A DNA stretch of 39,412 nt from Opitutales bacterium. Its GTDB lineage: Bacteria > Verrucomicrobiota > Verrucomicrobiia > Opitutales > Oceanipulchritudinaceae. How positions within the stretch are numbered: the stretch's first letter is position 1; each line of letters starts with the position of its first letter. Of the stretch, positions 16,935 to 25,286 are shown in pieces. Location of the stretch: NCBI GenBank assembly GCA_020831525.1, contig JAFIGH010000042.1, forward strand, positions 1 to 39,412, in the 5' to 3' direction. Both the position numbers and the translations under genes were made by a program. The notes beneath the pieces are model-generated. The model was not told the DNA's origin, made no database searches, and saw only the letters and a program-made list of their open reading frames with translations.

Positions 16935-17981
16935 ATGAAAAGACCCGTCACGCAAAGGGACCTCGCAGAGCGTGTCGGCCTCTCGCAGGCGGCGGTTTCG
17001 ATGGCCCTGCGGGGCGATCCGCGGATCCGCCCTTCGATCCGGGAGCAGGTGCTCGCGGCGGCGGCGGAACTGGGCTACCGGCCCGATCCCGTGCTGGGGG
17101 CGCTTGCCCGCTACCGCAGGGAGACCTCGCCGCAACGCTACATCGGCACTGTGGCCTGCCTTCTGCCCTGTTCGGCGAAACAGAAAGAGGGCTACCTGCG
17201 TTCACCTTTTGCCGCCGACTCGCTACGGGGGGCGGAAGAGGGTCTCGCCGCCATGGGATACCGCTGCGAGCGCTTTGTCCTCGGCGCGTATTCGCCAGAC
17301 CGGTTAAGGAGAGTCCTGTGCAGCCGCGGAATCCGGGGCATGGTCATCGGTCCGGTGGGCACCGGTCACCGGGTGGCGCCACCCGTCTGCGAGGAGCTAG
17401 CCGTCGTGCAAATAGGACGAGGTTGGCCGGAACTCAGCTTCCACCACGTAACCACCAATCACTTCGAAAACATGCTTACGGTCTGTCGCTCTCTGCGCGC
17501 ACGGGGCTACCGCCGCATCGGCCTGTTGTGCCGCCGGGGTCACGAAATCCTGAACAACGGCCGGTGGATCGCCGCCTACCGTTACTGCATGGGGATGGAC
17601 GACAGCCCCGGCGCCGGACCGCTTCCCGAATGTACTGAGCCCGATGCGCTCGCGTCGTGGATTCGCAAATACCATCCGGACGCCATCATCGGTTCGGATG
17701 TTTGGCTGCGCTCCCTTCTCGGTGAAATGACGGGGCTTCAGGCACCGCGCGACGTCGGCTTTGCCTCGCTCAGCGTGCCGGGAACGGACAACCCGATATC
17801 CGGAATCCTCCAACAGCCCGCCGAAATCGGACGCACCGCCGCCCGCCAGATCGACGTCGCCCTGCGCAACCACGGACGCGGACCGCCTGCGGATCCTGTT
17901 ACCGTAGTCCTGCGCGGCCGCTGGCACGAGGGCACCACCGTGCGGGCCACCGGCGTCGCATGCAGTCACGCAGGAAGTTAA
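16935..17981 (+). CDS. LacI-family transcriptional regulator
   Basis: A 348-residue regulator. An N-terminal helix-turn-helix (about 4-50: VTQRDLAERVGLSQAAVSMALRGD, in short LSQAAVSMALRG, then GYRPDPVLGALARYRR with the hinge helix) is followed by a periplasmic-binding-protein-like effector domain (about 70-335: VGFASLSVPG, ISGILQQPAEIGRTAARQ). Family members bind sugar-derived ligands and usually repress nearby catabolic genes. It is divergent from the 1347-residue beta-helix gene, so it most likely controls the two secreted proteins and possibly itself through the palindrome at 16883-16898. The ligand is unknown. Start ATG at 16935 without Shine-Dalgarno sequence. The stop lies 5 bp from the stop of the convergent permease gene. 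Confidence 0.9.
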   Translation: MKRPVTQRDLAERVGLSQAAVSMALRGDPRIRPSIREQVLAAAAELGYRPDPVLGALARYRRETSPQRYIGTVACLLPCSAKQKEGYLRSPFAADSLRGAEEGLAAMGYRCERFVLGAYSPDRLRRVLCSRGIRGMVIGPVGTGHRVAPPVCEELAVVQIGRGWPELSFHHVTTNHFENMLTVCRSLRARGYRRIGLLCRRGHEILNNGRWIAAYRYCMGMDDSPGAGPLPECTEPDALASWIRKYHPDAIIGSDVWLRSLLGEMTGLQAPRDVGFASLSVPGTDNPISGILQQPAEIGRTAARQIDVALRNHGRGPPADPVTVVLRGRWHEGTTVRATGVACSHAGS

Positions 17982-17986
17982 TACCT

Positions 17987-18898
17987 TCAATGCAGAGACC
18001 GCCGTGAGCGTGCGAGAATGCCGTGACGGGGCGCGAACACAGCTGCGGCGGCAAAGAGAACGCCGGCGGTCACCGCCATCATGCCCGAGGTGGATACGGC
18101 CTCGTGCCCGGTGAGCGCCGGCAGGTAAACGGCGGCGGCGTGCCCTCCCGCCGCGCAGAGCACACCCATAACAACGCTGAGGACAACCATCATCCCGAGC
18201 CGGTCGGTGAGGAGGTGCGCCGTGGCGGGCGGCACAATGAGCATGGCGATGACGAGGATGCTGCCGACAGCTTCAAAGGCCGCCACCGTCGTAACCGCGA
18301 CCAGCGTCATGAGCAGGTAGTGCATGAAACCCGCGTGCACCCCGAGCGTTGTGGCGAGGGCCGGATCGAAGGCGCTGATGCGGAGTTCCTTAAAGAGCAG
18401 GACAATCACCGCCAAGTTCAGAAGGAAGACCGCGCCGAGGACGACAAAGGCGCGCGGTATCTCAAGCAGGACGCCGAAAACCGTCCAGTCCGCGACGACA
18501 TCAAGCGGCGTCAGTTCGATGGCACCGAAGAGCACACAGCCCGGGTCGAGTTCCACCTTCTCCGCACCCCGTGTGATGAGGAGCAGCCCGAGGGCGAAGA
18601 GGGTCGTGAAAACGATTCCCATGGACGCCCCGCGCTCGACGTTGCCGAGGCGGCTGACCCACTGCGTGAATACAGCCGTGAGCACGCCGGTGACCGCTGC
18701 CCCGACAAACATGGCGACGCTGGTGCGGCTGCCCGTGAGGAGAAAGGCCACGGCCAGCCCCGGCAAGACGGCGTGGCTGATGGCATCGCCCATCATGCTC
18801 ATACGGCGCAGGACGAGAAACGATCCCGCAAGCGCGCAGGCCGCCGCACACAAGGCACCCACCGCAACAATCCATGTATCAAAAACGTACCACTCCAT
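17987..18898 (-). CDS. Metal ABC transporter permease (ZnuB/MntB/YtgD type)
   Basis: A 303-residue inner-membrane permease of the ABC-3 family, with about eight to nine hydrophobic helices. Family marks are SFLVLRRMSMMGDAISHAVLPGLA near residues 26-48 (seen as LRRMSMMGDAISHAVLPG) and EAVGSILVIAMLIVPPATAHLLT (seen as ILVIAMLIVPPATA) in the second half. Together with the fused permease upstream and the ATPase it should form the channel of a Zn2+, Mn2+ or Fe2+ importer. Its start lies 4 bp after the stop of the fused permease, so the two are surely co-transcribed. The C-terminus carries no extra domain. The metal cannot be decided from the sequence. Confidence 0.9.
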   Translation of the reverse strand: MEWYVFDTWIVAVGALCAAACALAGSFLVLRRMSMMGDAISHAVLPGLAVAFLLTGSRTSVAMFVGAAVTGVLTAVFTQWVSRLGNVERGASMGIVFTTLFALGLLLITRGAEKVELDPGCVLFGAIELTPLDVVADWTVFGVLLEIPRAFVVLGAVFLLNLAVIVLLFKELRISAFDPALATTLGVHAGFMHYLLMTLVAVTTVAAFEAVGSILVIAMLIVPPATAHLLTDRLGMMVVLSVVMGVLCAAGGHAAAVYLPALTGHEAVSTSGMMAVTAGVLFAAAAVFAPRHGILARSRRSLH

Positions 18899-18902
18899 GA
18901 CG

Positions 18903-20318
18903 TCAACGGATCGGGTGCGGACTGGCGGGAACCCCGTCTGCGGCGGGACGCTCGGCGCGGGTTAGCGTCGCCTCAAGCCGCCGGATAAGGTCCGCACCGA
19001 GGATGTGTTCGACGGCGTCGGCATCGCGGTCGACGTGAGACGGTGCGATGTCGGCGTACTCCACGAGATAGATTTCCCAGAGGCGGTGGTTGCGGGTGAC
19101 GCGCGCCGCCTCCCGCGCGCCCGCATCGGTCAAACGCACCCCGGCGCGTCCCATTGTCTCGACAAGACCCCGCCGGTAGGCGCGCCGGACGATGCGCCGC
19201 AGCTCGCCGGGTGTCCACGAGCGCTTGCACTCCAGCGCCTCCCATGTGACCATGGACGTGCCCTCGCCTGCCATTTGCGGGGCTGGGCCGTCTTCCTCAA
19301 GCACTTCGTAGATTCCCCGCAGCAAGTGCTGCCGCTCAATCCGGCGCTTGAGCAGATGCGCACGCACCGTGCGCGCGACGATTCCACGGTCGGGACCGGC
19401 CAGCAGACTCATCACAAAAAGCGCCGCCGCTGTCAGCACGATCACCGCTCCGGCCGGAAGCCCCGGCGTAAGCGCGCTCAATCCCGATCCCAGCCACCCG
19501 CTCGCTCCGCCGAAACCCGCAGCAATCGCCAGCATCCAGCCGAACCGCGAAGTCCACATGCGCGCCGAGGCCGCGGGAATAATGAGGAAGGCGATGATCA
19601 AAACGACGCCGACGGCCTGCAATCCGACCACCGTCACAAGGGTGACGAGCAGGAGCATGAGCACATCGAGCGCGTGCGTGGGCCAGCCCATCGAGCGCGC
19701 GTAGTCCTCGTCGAAGCAGAGCAACCGGAACTCCTTGAAAAGTGCGAGCGAGGCGAAAAGCGCAACGACGGCGGCCCCGGAAACAAGATAAAAATCCGTC
19801 AGCACCATCGAAGCCGTCTTGCCGTAGAGAAAGGACTCGAGCCCCGCCGTGCCCGCCTCCGGCATGTGCTGCACGATACTCAGGAGGACCACACCCGCGC
19901 CGTAAAAGACGCTCAGCACGATTCCCATCGCGGCATCGTCCTTCACCCGCGTAAGCCCGCGTATCAACAGCACCACGACACAGCCGAGGATGCCCGTGAC
20001 CGCCGCGCCGGTGACGAGCACAGCGAATGAACGCCCCGCGCCCGTAAAATGCACGGCGACGATGAAGGCAAGCACGATACCCGGCAGCGTCGCGTGTGAG
20101 AGCGCGTCGCCCATGAGCGACCGCTTGCGCAGGAGAAGAAAACTCCCCGCCAGCCCACCGGCCACCCCGAGCAGGGCCGTCGAGATAATCACGAGACGGG
20201 TATTGTAGTCGCGGAGCAAGACAACGGAGGCGAAATCATCCCGCCATGAGCCCGCCGATGCTTCAGCCACGGCGGCGGCAAGAAAGAGTGCAAAGGCTGT
20301 CCCCCACCCCTTGTTCAT
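18903..20318 (-). CDS. Metal ABC permease fused to a DtxR/MntR-like repressor domain (YtgCR-like)
   Basis: A 471-residue protein. Residues 1-310 are an ABC-3 permease: a hydrophobic N-terminus, LRKRSLMGDALSHATLPG (64-81) and VVLIIAFLIIPAASARM (238-254). After the last helix (about 290-307) comes a cytoplasmic part: a winged-helix region (about 325-402) ending in RAGVRLTDAGAREA, then a DtxR-type dimerisation helix pair, NHRLWEIYLVEYADI (410-424) and DADAVEHILG (432-441). By eye, H411, D434, E437 and H438 match MntR H77, E99, E102 and H103, while MntR D8 and E11 fall on H331 and R334. The same fusion is known as chlamydial YtgCR, where the repressor part is released by proteolysis. Its start overlaps the ATPase stop (ATGA) and has a GAGG before it. 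Confidence 0.9.
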   Translation of the reverse strand: MNKGWGTAFALFLAAAVAEASAGSWRDDFASVVLLRDYNTRLVIISTALLGVAGGLAGSFLLLRKRSLMGDALSHATLPGIVLAFIVAVHFTGAGRSFAVLVTGAAVTGILGCVVVLLIRGLTRVKDDAAMGIVLSVFYGAGVVLLSIVQHMPEAGTAGLESFLYGKTASMVLTDFYLVSGAAVVALFASLALFKEFRLLCFDEDYARSMGWPTHALDVLMLLLVTLVTVVGLQAVGVVLIIAFLIIPAASARMWTSRFGWMLAIAAGFGGASGWLGSGLSALTPGLPAGAVIVLTAAALFVMSLLAGPDRGIVARTVRAHLLKRRIERQHLLRGIYEVLEEDGPAPQMAGEGTSMVTWEALECKRSWTPGELRRIVRRAYRRGLVETMGRAGVRLTDAGAREAARVTRNHRLWEIYLVEYADIAPSHVDRDADAVEHILGADLIRRLEATLTRAERPAADGVPASPHPIR

Positions 20319-21136
20319 TCCGCCTCACCCGCCTCCTTGGAAACCGCCGCGGCGGCCTCGCTGAGCAGCGTCAGCTTACCCCCGTAGGTCTTGCGCAGGT
20401 TCTCCGCCGTAAAGACCTCCGCCGTCGGCCCGCTCGCGACAACCCGCATGTTGAGCATCACCAGCCAATCAAAATACTCCTCCACGGTGGCAAGGTCGTG
20501 ATGCACGACGAGGCAGGTACGACCGCGCCGCTTCAATTCGTGCAAAATTCCGACAATCGCCCGCTCCGTCGCGGCGTCCACCGCCGCGAAGGGTTCGTCC
20601 ATGAAGTAGACCCGCGCGTCTTGCGCGAGCGCGCGCGCAAGAAACACCCGCTGCTGTTGGCCGCCCGAGAGCTGGCTGATCTGCCGCTGCGCGTAGTCCG
20701 CGAGCCCCACCTTCTCCAGCGCCTCCATGGCAAGCCCCTTGCAACGCCGGTTGACGGGACGCAGCCATCCCAACCGACCGTAGGTGCCCATCGCCACGAC
20801 ATCCAGCACACTCACCGGAAAATCCCAGTCCACGCTTTCGCGCTGCGGCACATAGCCGACCAGTTTGCGCTGCACGCGGTAGGGCTCGCCGAAGATCCGC
20901 ACCTCGCCGCTGCTGCGCGGCACCAGCTCAAGACACGCCTTGATCAGCGTGCTCTTGCCCGCGCCGTTGGGGCCCACGATGCCGACCAGCTTTCCCTCCG
21001 GAATCTCAAGGTCGATGTCCCAGATCACCGGCTTGCGGTGGTAAGCCACCGTCAGATCATGCACCGATAGCGGCGAGCGCGGCGAATGTTCCTCCGGCAA
21101 GCCGCCGCGCCCCGCGCCTTTCCGCCCGCTCTCCAT
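20315..21136 (-). CDS. Metal ABC transporter ATPase (ZnuC/MntA/YtgB type)
   Basis: The ATP-hydrolysing subunit of the importer encoded by the next two genes. All motifs are present: Walker A GPNGAGKST, Q-loop VPQRES, signature LSGGQQQRV, Walker B VYFMDEPFAAVD and switch histidine VHHDL. The start is uncertain: a GTG at 21187 and ATGs at 21166, 21154 and 21136 are in frame and the ABC domain starts only about 24 residues after the last. ATG 21136 is preferred because the palindrome at 21155-21172 would then lie just upstream of, rather than inside, the coding region. The stop overlaps the start of the fused permease by 4 bp. No substrate-binding protein gene is adjacent. Confidence 0.9.
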   Translation of the reverse strand: MESGRKGAGRGGLPEEHSPRSPLSVHDLTVAYHRKPVIWDIDLEIPEGKLVGIVGPNGAGKSTLIKACLELVPRSSGEVRIFGEPYRVQRKLVGYVPQRESVDWDFPVSVLDVVAMGTYGRLGWLRPVNRRCKGLAMEALEKVGLADYAQRQISQLSGGQQQRVFLARALAQDARVYFMDEPFAAVDAATERAIVGILHELKRRGRTCLVVHHDLATVEEYFDWLVMLNMRVVASGPTAEVFTAENLRKTYGGKLTLLSEAAAAVSKEAGEAE

Positions 21137-21154
21137 GGCCACAGCCCCGCGCAT

Positions 21155-21172
21155 ACTTTGACTCATCAAAGT
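21155..21172. promoter_or_regulatory. 18-bp palindrome before the metal ABC operon, candidate metalloregulator operator
   Basis: ACTTTGA and TCAAAGT are perfect 7-bp arms around CTCA. The site lies between the SulP gene and the most likely ATPase start, where a DtxR/MntR-type repressor would act. A looser copy of the half-sites, CTTTG-N5-CAAAG, lies at 21296-21310 inside the end of the SulP gene. Confidence 0.5.
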
Positions 21173-21243
21173 AAGAGCAGGACGCACCGCTCGGCAAAGT
21201 GCAAGCGAAAACCGTGAGGCGGGACACCCCGCGCGGCGGTCGT

Positions 21244-23142
21244 TCAGGTCCGGCCCGCGCCGTCATTCCCGCCCTTGTCCTCCGCCTTTTTCTTACTTTG
21301 GTCGACAAAGATACGGATGTCGGCCTCGCGCTGACCGAGCAGTTCCTGGGCACGTTTGAGGGCATTGCGTGTGGACAGGGTGGGATTACTCGGCTTTTCC
21401 ATGAAGAAGTTGTCGCGCCCGAGTTTGTCGAGAAGTCCAGAATTACGGAATACGCGATAGATCTCTTTGCGCGCTCCGGAGACGAGGAGGTGGCGGTCGT
21501 CAGCGCGCAGGACGTTGAGGAGTTCCTCAATGGCGAGGGCGCAGGTGGCGTCAAGGTGGCGCGCGTTCTTGAGGCGCAGGATGACGACACGCAACTGCGG
21601 ATCGAGCACAGCCTGCCGCGCCTGCTCAACGAAGATTTCCGTGGAGCCGAAGAAGAGGTCGCCCTCAGCGTGGAGAATGGAGATTCCGGGCAGCCGGCCG
21701 TGTCCTGCCTTCTCCAAAGCGGCGAGCTGGCCCTCCTGTGTGAAGCTGTATTCGACGAGATCCGGCACGCCCGCCTTGCGCAGGAAGAGAACGACCGATG
21801 TGAGGACACCGGCGTAGATCGCCATGTCGAGCGTGAAGAGCAGCCCGGCGGCGAGCGTGATGGTAAAGACCACGGCGTCCGCCGGCGTGGTGCGCAGGGC
21901 AACGGAGACCTGGTGCCGGTTGAAGAGCGAGAGAGCAACGACAAGCACCACGGCGGCGAGTGCCGCTTTCGGAATGTATCCGATGAGAAAACCAATCGTG
22001 AAAAGAAGTATGATGACGATACCGCCGCTCACGATGACGGACACGGCGGTGCGCGCGCCGCTGCGCCAGTTGAGGGCCGAACGTGTGATGGAACCGGAGG
22101 CGTCCATGCCGCCGAAGAGGCTGTTGGCAATGTTTGCCATGCCCATCCCGAACATCACCTGACTCACGTTGATGCGCTCGCCCGAGCGCGAGGCAAGGCT
22201 GCGCCCCACCGACGCGCCCTCGACGATCCCGAGAAAGGCCACGGCAAAGGCGGGGGCCGCCAGCTTGCCCATCATTTCAAAAGAAAAGGAGATGGAGAAC
22301 ACATCGATGGCTTCGAGGGAGAACCCCGTCAGGTAGCGCAGATCCCAGCCTGCCCGGTCGAGATAGAGAGCGGCGGTGCCCATGAGAATGAGTGTGACGG
22401 CGGCATCCGGCGCACGCGGAAAGAAGTAACGCACCGCCGCGATGACCGCCAGTGCCGCCGCGCCCATGACCACCTCGGGAAAGCGGGTCTGGTGGAGGTT
22501 TTCGAGCGTTCCGAGGAGAATGGCGAAGAACGTGGCACCCTCCCCGAGCCGGAATCCGAGGAGGTTCTGCACCTGATTCAAAACAATAAGGGCCGCCGCC
22601 GCTGTGATTGACGCCGTTACGACCGAACGCGAGACGTAGTTGAGAACGATGGAAAGATTCGCAACCGCCCCGACGATGTGGAAACAGCCGACCATGAAAA
22701 CGAAGAGCGGCAGCGCCACAATCCGCTCCTCCTCCGTGGTCAGAGCCGCCGCCATCATCCCGGCGAAAAGCAGAATGGCGGTGGAGTTTCCCGGTCCCAT
22801 GGCAACCAGGCGCGAGCCGGAAAAGGCCGCCGCCACCGCCGCCCCGAGGCCGACGCTGATCAGCCCGTGCTGCGGTTGAAGCCCGGCGATAAGGGCAAAC
22901 GCGATTGCCTGCGGAAAGGCGAGAAGCGCGAGATTGAAACCCGCCTTCAAATCGTCCGCCGCCTGGTCCCGCGTGTAGTGGCGCAGGATGTGCCACAGGG
23001 GAAAGAAATGCAGCCGGCGCGAGCGCACTGCCGCCCGCAACCTCTCCGCCGCCCGGTAAGCGAGACGCGAAAAACGGCGCATTCCGCGCTTCCTACGCGG
23101 GGCCGCCTTCACTTTGGATTGTCCCGAATCCGTCATTTTCAT
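21244..23142 (-). CDS. SulP-family anion transporter with STAS domain
   Basis: A 632-residue inner-membrane transporter for sulfate, bicarbonate or a related anion. The membrane part (about 60-430) has the SulP opening DLKAGFNLALLAFPQAIAFALIAGLQP (seen as LLAFPQAIAFALIAGLQPQHGL) and GTSR-like SGSRLVAMGPGNSTAIL, and the helix with NSLFGGMDASGSITRSALN. A cytoplasmic STAS domain (about 475-590, ISILHAEGDLFFGSTEIF to LLVSGARKEIYRVF) ends it. The anion is not readable. The frame runs further upstream, but the ATGs at 23140-23142 and 23134-23136 are the likely starts; further upstream it overlaps the divergent kinase gene. It ends 100 bp before the ATPase start on the same strand, so the metal importer may share its transcript. 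Confidence 0.88.
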   Translation of the reverse strand: MKMTDSGQSKVKAAPRRKRGMRRFSRLAYRAAERLRAAVRSRRLHFFPLWHILRHYTRDQAADDLKAGFNLALLAFPQAIAFALIAGLQPQHGLISVGLGAAVAAAFSGSRLVAMGPGNSTAILLFAGMMAAALTTEEERIVALPLFVFMVGCFHIVGAVANLSIVLNYVSRSVVTASITAAAALIVLNQVQNLLGFRLGEGATFFAILLGTLENLHQTRFPEVVMGAAALAVIAAVRYFFPRAPDAAVTLILMGTAALYLDRAGWDLRYLTGFSLEAIDVFSISFSFEMMGKLAAPAFAVAFLGIVEGASVGRSLASRSGERINVSQVMFGMGMANIANSLFGGMDASGSITRSALNWRSGARTAVSVIVSGGIVIILLFTIGFLIGYIPKAALAAVVLVVALSLFNRHQVSVALRTTPADAVVFTITLAAGLLFTLDMAIYAGVLTSVVLFLRKAGVPDLVEYSFTQEGQLAALEKAGHGRLPGISILHAEGDLFFGSTEIFVEQARQAVLDPQLRVVILRLKNARHLDATCALAIEELLNVLRADDRHLLVSGARKEIYRVFRNSGLLDKLGRDNFFMEKPSNPTLSTRNALKRAQELLGQREADIRIFVDQSKKKAEDKGGNDGAGRT

Positions 23143-23216
23143 CAGCTGGCAAACGGTGTCGCCTCTGCTCACCACGGATTCATCTGTAATAACGTCGCGT
23201 CTACACGCAAGTGCGG

Positions 23217-25280
23217 ATGAACCGGACTGCGGAACGACGAATGGTGACGTTGGAGTTGACGGAGCGGGGAAAGTGGAAACCCTCCGAAAACGTGAAAACC
23301 TCTGCGGCAAGCGCCGTCCCGGCTGTAGAAACTCCGTCGCCCATAACTGTGAAGAATTGGCTCGATGAGGCGCGGTCGCAGTTTCGCTCCGACATGGCCC
23401 GTAGCGCCAGCCTCATTGCCGATGCCGAGTCCGCCGCCCGCGCCGCCCTCGCAATGGCCGGTTACACTGGATTCACGCCGGAGACCGATTGGTCGCGGTT
23501 ACCGCGGGAATGGGTGGTCATGCTCGGCCGCGCCCTTCGCTCCCGCCTTTCCGTCCATGCCCTGCGCAGCGATCAAAACGAGGCAGCGGCGGCCCGTGCC
23601 GAAGCCGAGTCCGTCCTTCTCTACTTGAAGGACGACGCCGAACTCGGGGCCTTTTACAGCGCGCTGGGCATTCTCGCCTACGACCGTTCCGAATACGCTG
23701 AGAGTCTCCGGCAATACAGCACGGCCCTTCCCTACGCGAAGCGCCTTGCCGACGGATACCTAACGGCGACCATTCTCCAGAACGAGGGCAACGTGTGGTC
23801 GGAACTCGGAGAATACGCCCGCGCCATCGACGGCTACACGGAGGCGGCGAAAGCCGCGGAAAACTCAAAGGACGCCAGCGCCGGTCTCATCCGTGCCTCC
23901 ATCCTCATGAACCTCGCGGCGGTCTACCAAGATTACAAGCAACTGGAGACCGCGCGCGACTTTTTCTGCAAAGCCCTTACGGCATGCGATCTGAGCAACT
24001 TCCCGATCCTGCACAGCAAGATCGTCGCGGGCCTCGGCACGAACGAGAAACTCTGCGGCAACTATTCCGCCGCACGCCAACGGCTCAACGAAGCGTTGAG
24101 GCTCAAACGCCGCGGCGGCGACCGCGCCGGGGCGCCGTTTTGCGGCTTCCAGCTCGCCCTGTGCGCGCGCAAGTGCGGTGACTACACCGCGGCCGCTGAA
24201 TACCTCGACCACGCCGAAGCCGAGGCGCGGGAGATCGACCACAAGCGCTGGCTCACCCAGGTCCTCATCGAACGCGGCCGCCTCCTTGCTACTGAAGAAT
24301 GGAGTGGCCACGACCCCGCCGGGGCGCGCAAAGCCTATGAAGCCGCCATCGAATGCAGCCGGGCGATCAACTACCGAGACAGCGCCGCCCACGCCCACGA
24401 GGCCCTCGCCGACCTCCACGAAAAGTCGGGCAATCCCGCCGCCGCCCTGCAGGCACTGCGCGAGGCGAATGCACACCGGCTCGCCTTCCACGAAGCCGAG
24501 GCCGAGCGGAAGCTCGCCTCCCTCCGCGCCCTCCACGAGGTCGAGGCCGCCCGTGAAGAAACCGCCCGTGAACGCGCGCGCAACAGAAAACTGGAACACC
24601 TGCTCGAAGAAAAAGACGCCTTTCTCAGCATCGCCGCGCACGACCTCAAAAACCCGCTCAGCGCGCTCATTACGCTCGTGCGGTCGATGCAAGAAGAGCC
24701 CTCGCTGTCCGAAGAAACCGCCATCGGACTCCGCGAGATCGAGGGCAGCGTCTCCCACATGTTCGCCATCGTCAGCAACCTGCTCGACCTCAGTCGCTAT
24801 GAAAGCGGGGACGTGGCACCCGAACTCGCCGACTGCGAGCTTTCCTCCGTTCTTTACTTCGCCGCGGAAGCGCTCCTCCCCGTCGCGCAGAGGAAAAATA
24901 TCGAGGTTTCCTTTTCATTCCCCGCCGAGGACATACCCTACCGCGCCGACTTCACCATGCTGCGCCAGATTGTCGACAATCTCGTCTCCAACGCGCTAAA
25001 GTTCTCCCCTCCGGAGACCACCGTGCAAGTCAGCCTTTCGCAGCACGGCAACAGTTGGCGCTTCGCCGTGAACGACGAAGGTCCCGGCATCGACGCGGCG
25101 GAGCAACAAAAGCTCTTCAAACGATTCAGCCGCACGACAAACCGCCCGACCGCCGGAGAGCACAGCAGCGGTCTCGGCCTCGCCATTGTCAAACGCCTCG
25201 CCGACCTGCACGGAGCCTCCGTCGGCGTACGCAGCACGCCCGGCAAGGGCAGCGTGTTTTTCGTCGATTTCCCGCGGTAG
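23217..25280 (+). CDS. Soluble TPR sensor histidine kinase
   Basis: About 687 residues without any membrane segment. The first 400 residues are TPR-like helical repeats (for example GAFYSALGILAYDRSEYAESLRQYS, in short ALGILAYDRSEYAESL, and NEGNVWSELGEYARAIDGY), then a coiled coil (about 420-465), then a HisKA domain with FLSIAAHDLKNPLSAL (phospho-acceptor H475) and an HATPase domain with QIVDNLVSNALKFS, VNDEGPGID and SSGLGLAIVKRL. It should autophosphorylate and pass phosphate to a response regulator, but none is encoded nearby. The input is probably a protein or peptide bound by the TPRs. Starts at GTG 23211, ATG 23217 or ATG 23241 are possible. The following LysE-type gene begins 6 bp after the stop. 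Confidence 0.88.
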   Translation: MNRTAERRMVTLELTERGKWKPSENVKTSAASAVPAVETPSPITVKNWLDEARSQFRSDMARSASLIADAESAARAALAMAGYTGFTPETDWSRLPREWVVMLGRALRSRLSVHALRSDQNEAAAARAEAESVLLYLKDDAELGAFYSALGILAYDRSEYAESLRQYSTALPYAKRLADGYLTATILQNEGNVWSELGEYARAIDGYTEAAKAAENSKDASAGLIRASILMNLAAVYQDYKQLETARDFFCKALTACDLSNFPILHSKIVAGLGTNEKLCGNYSAARQRLNEALRLKRRGGDRAGAPFCGFQLALCARKCGDYTAAAEYLDHAEAEAREIDHKRWLTQVLIERGRLLATEEWSGHDPAGARKAYEAAIECSRAINYRDSAAHAHEALADLHEKSGNPAAALQALREANAHRLAFHEAEAERKLASLRALHEVEAAREETARERARNRKLEHLLEEKDAFLSIAAHDLKNPLSALITLVRSMQEEPSLSEETAIGLREIEGSVSHMFAIVSNLLDLSRYESGDVAPELADCELSSVLYFAAEALLPVAQRKNIEVSFSFPAEDIPYRADFTMLRQIVDNLVSNALKFSPPETTVQVSLSQHGNSWRFAVNDEGPGIDAAEQQKLFKRFSRTTNRPTAGEHSSGLGLAIVKRLADLHGASVGVRSTPGKGSVFFVDFPR

Positions 25281-25286
25281 CAATAC

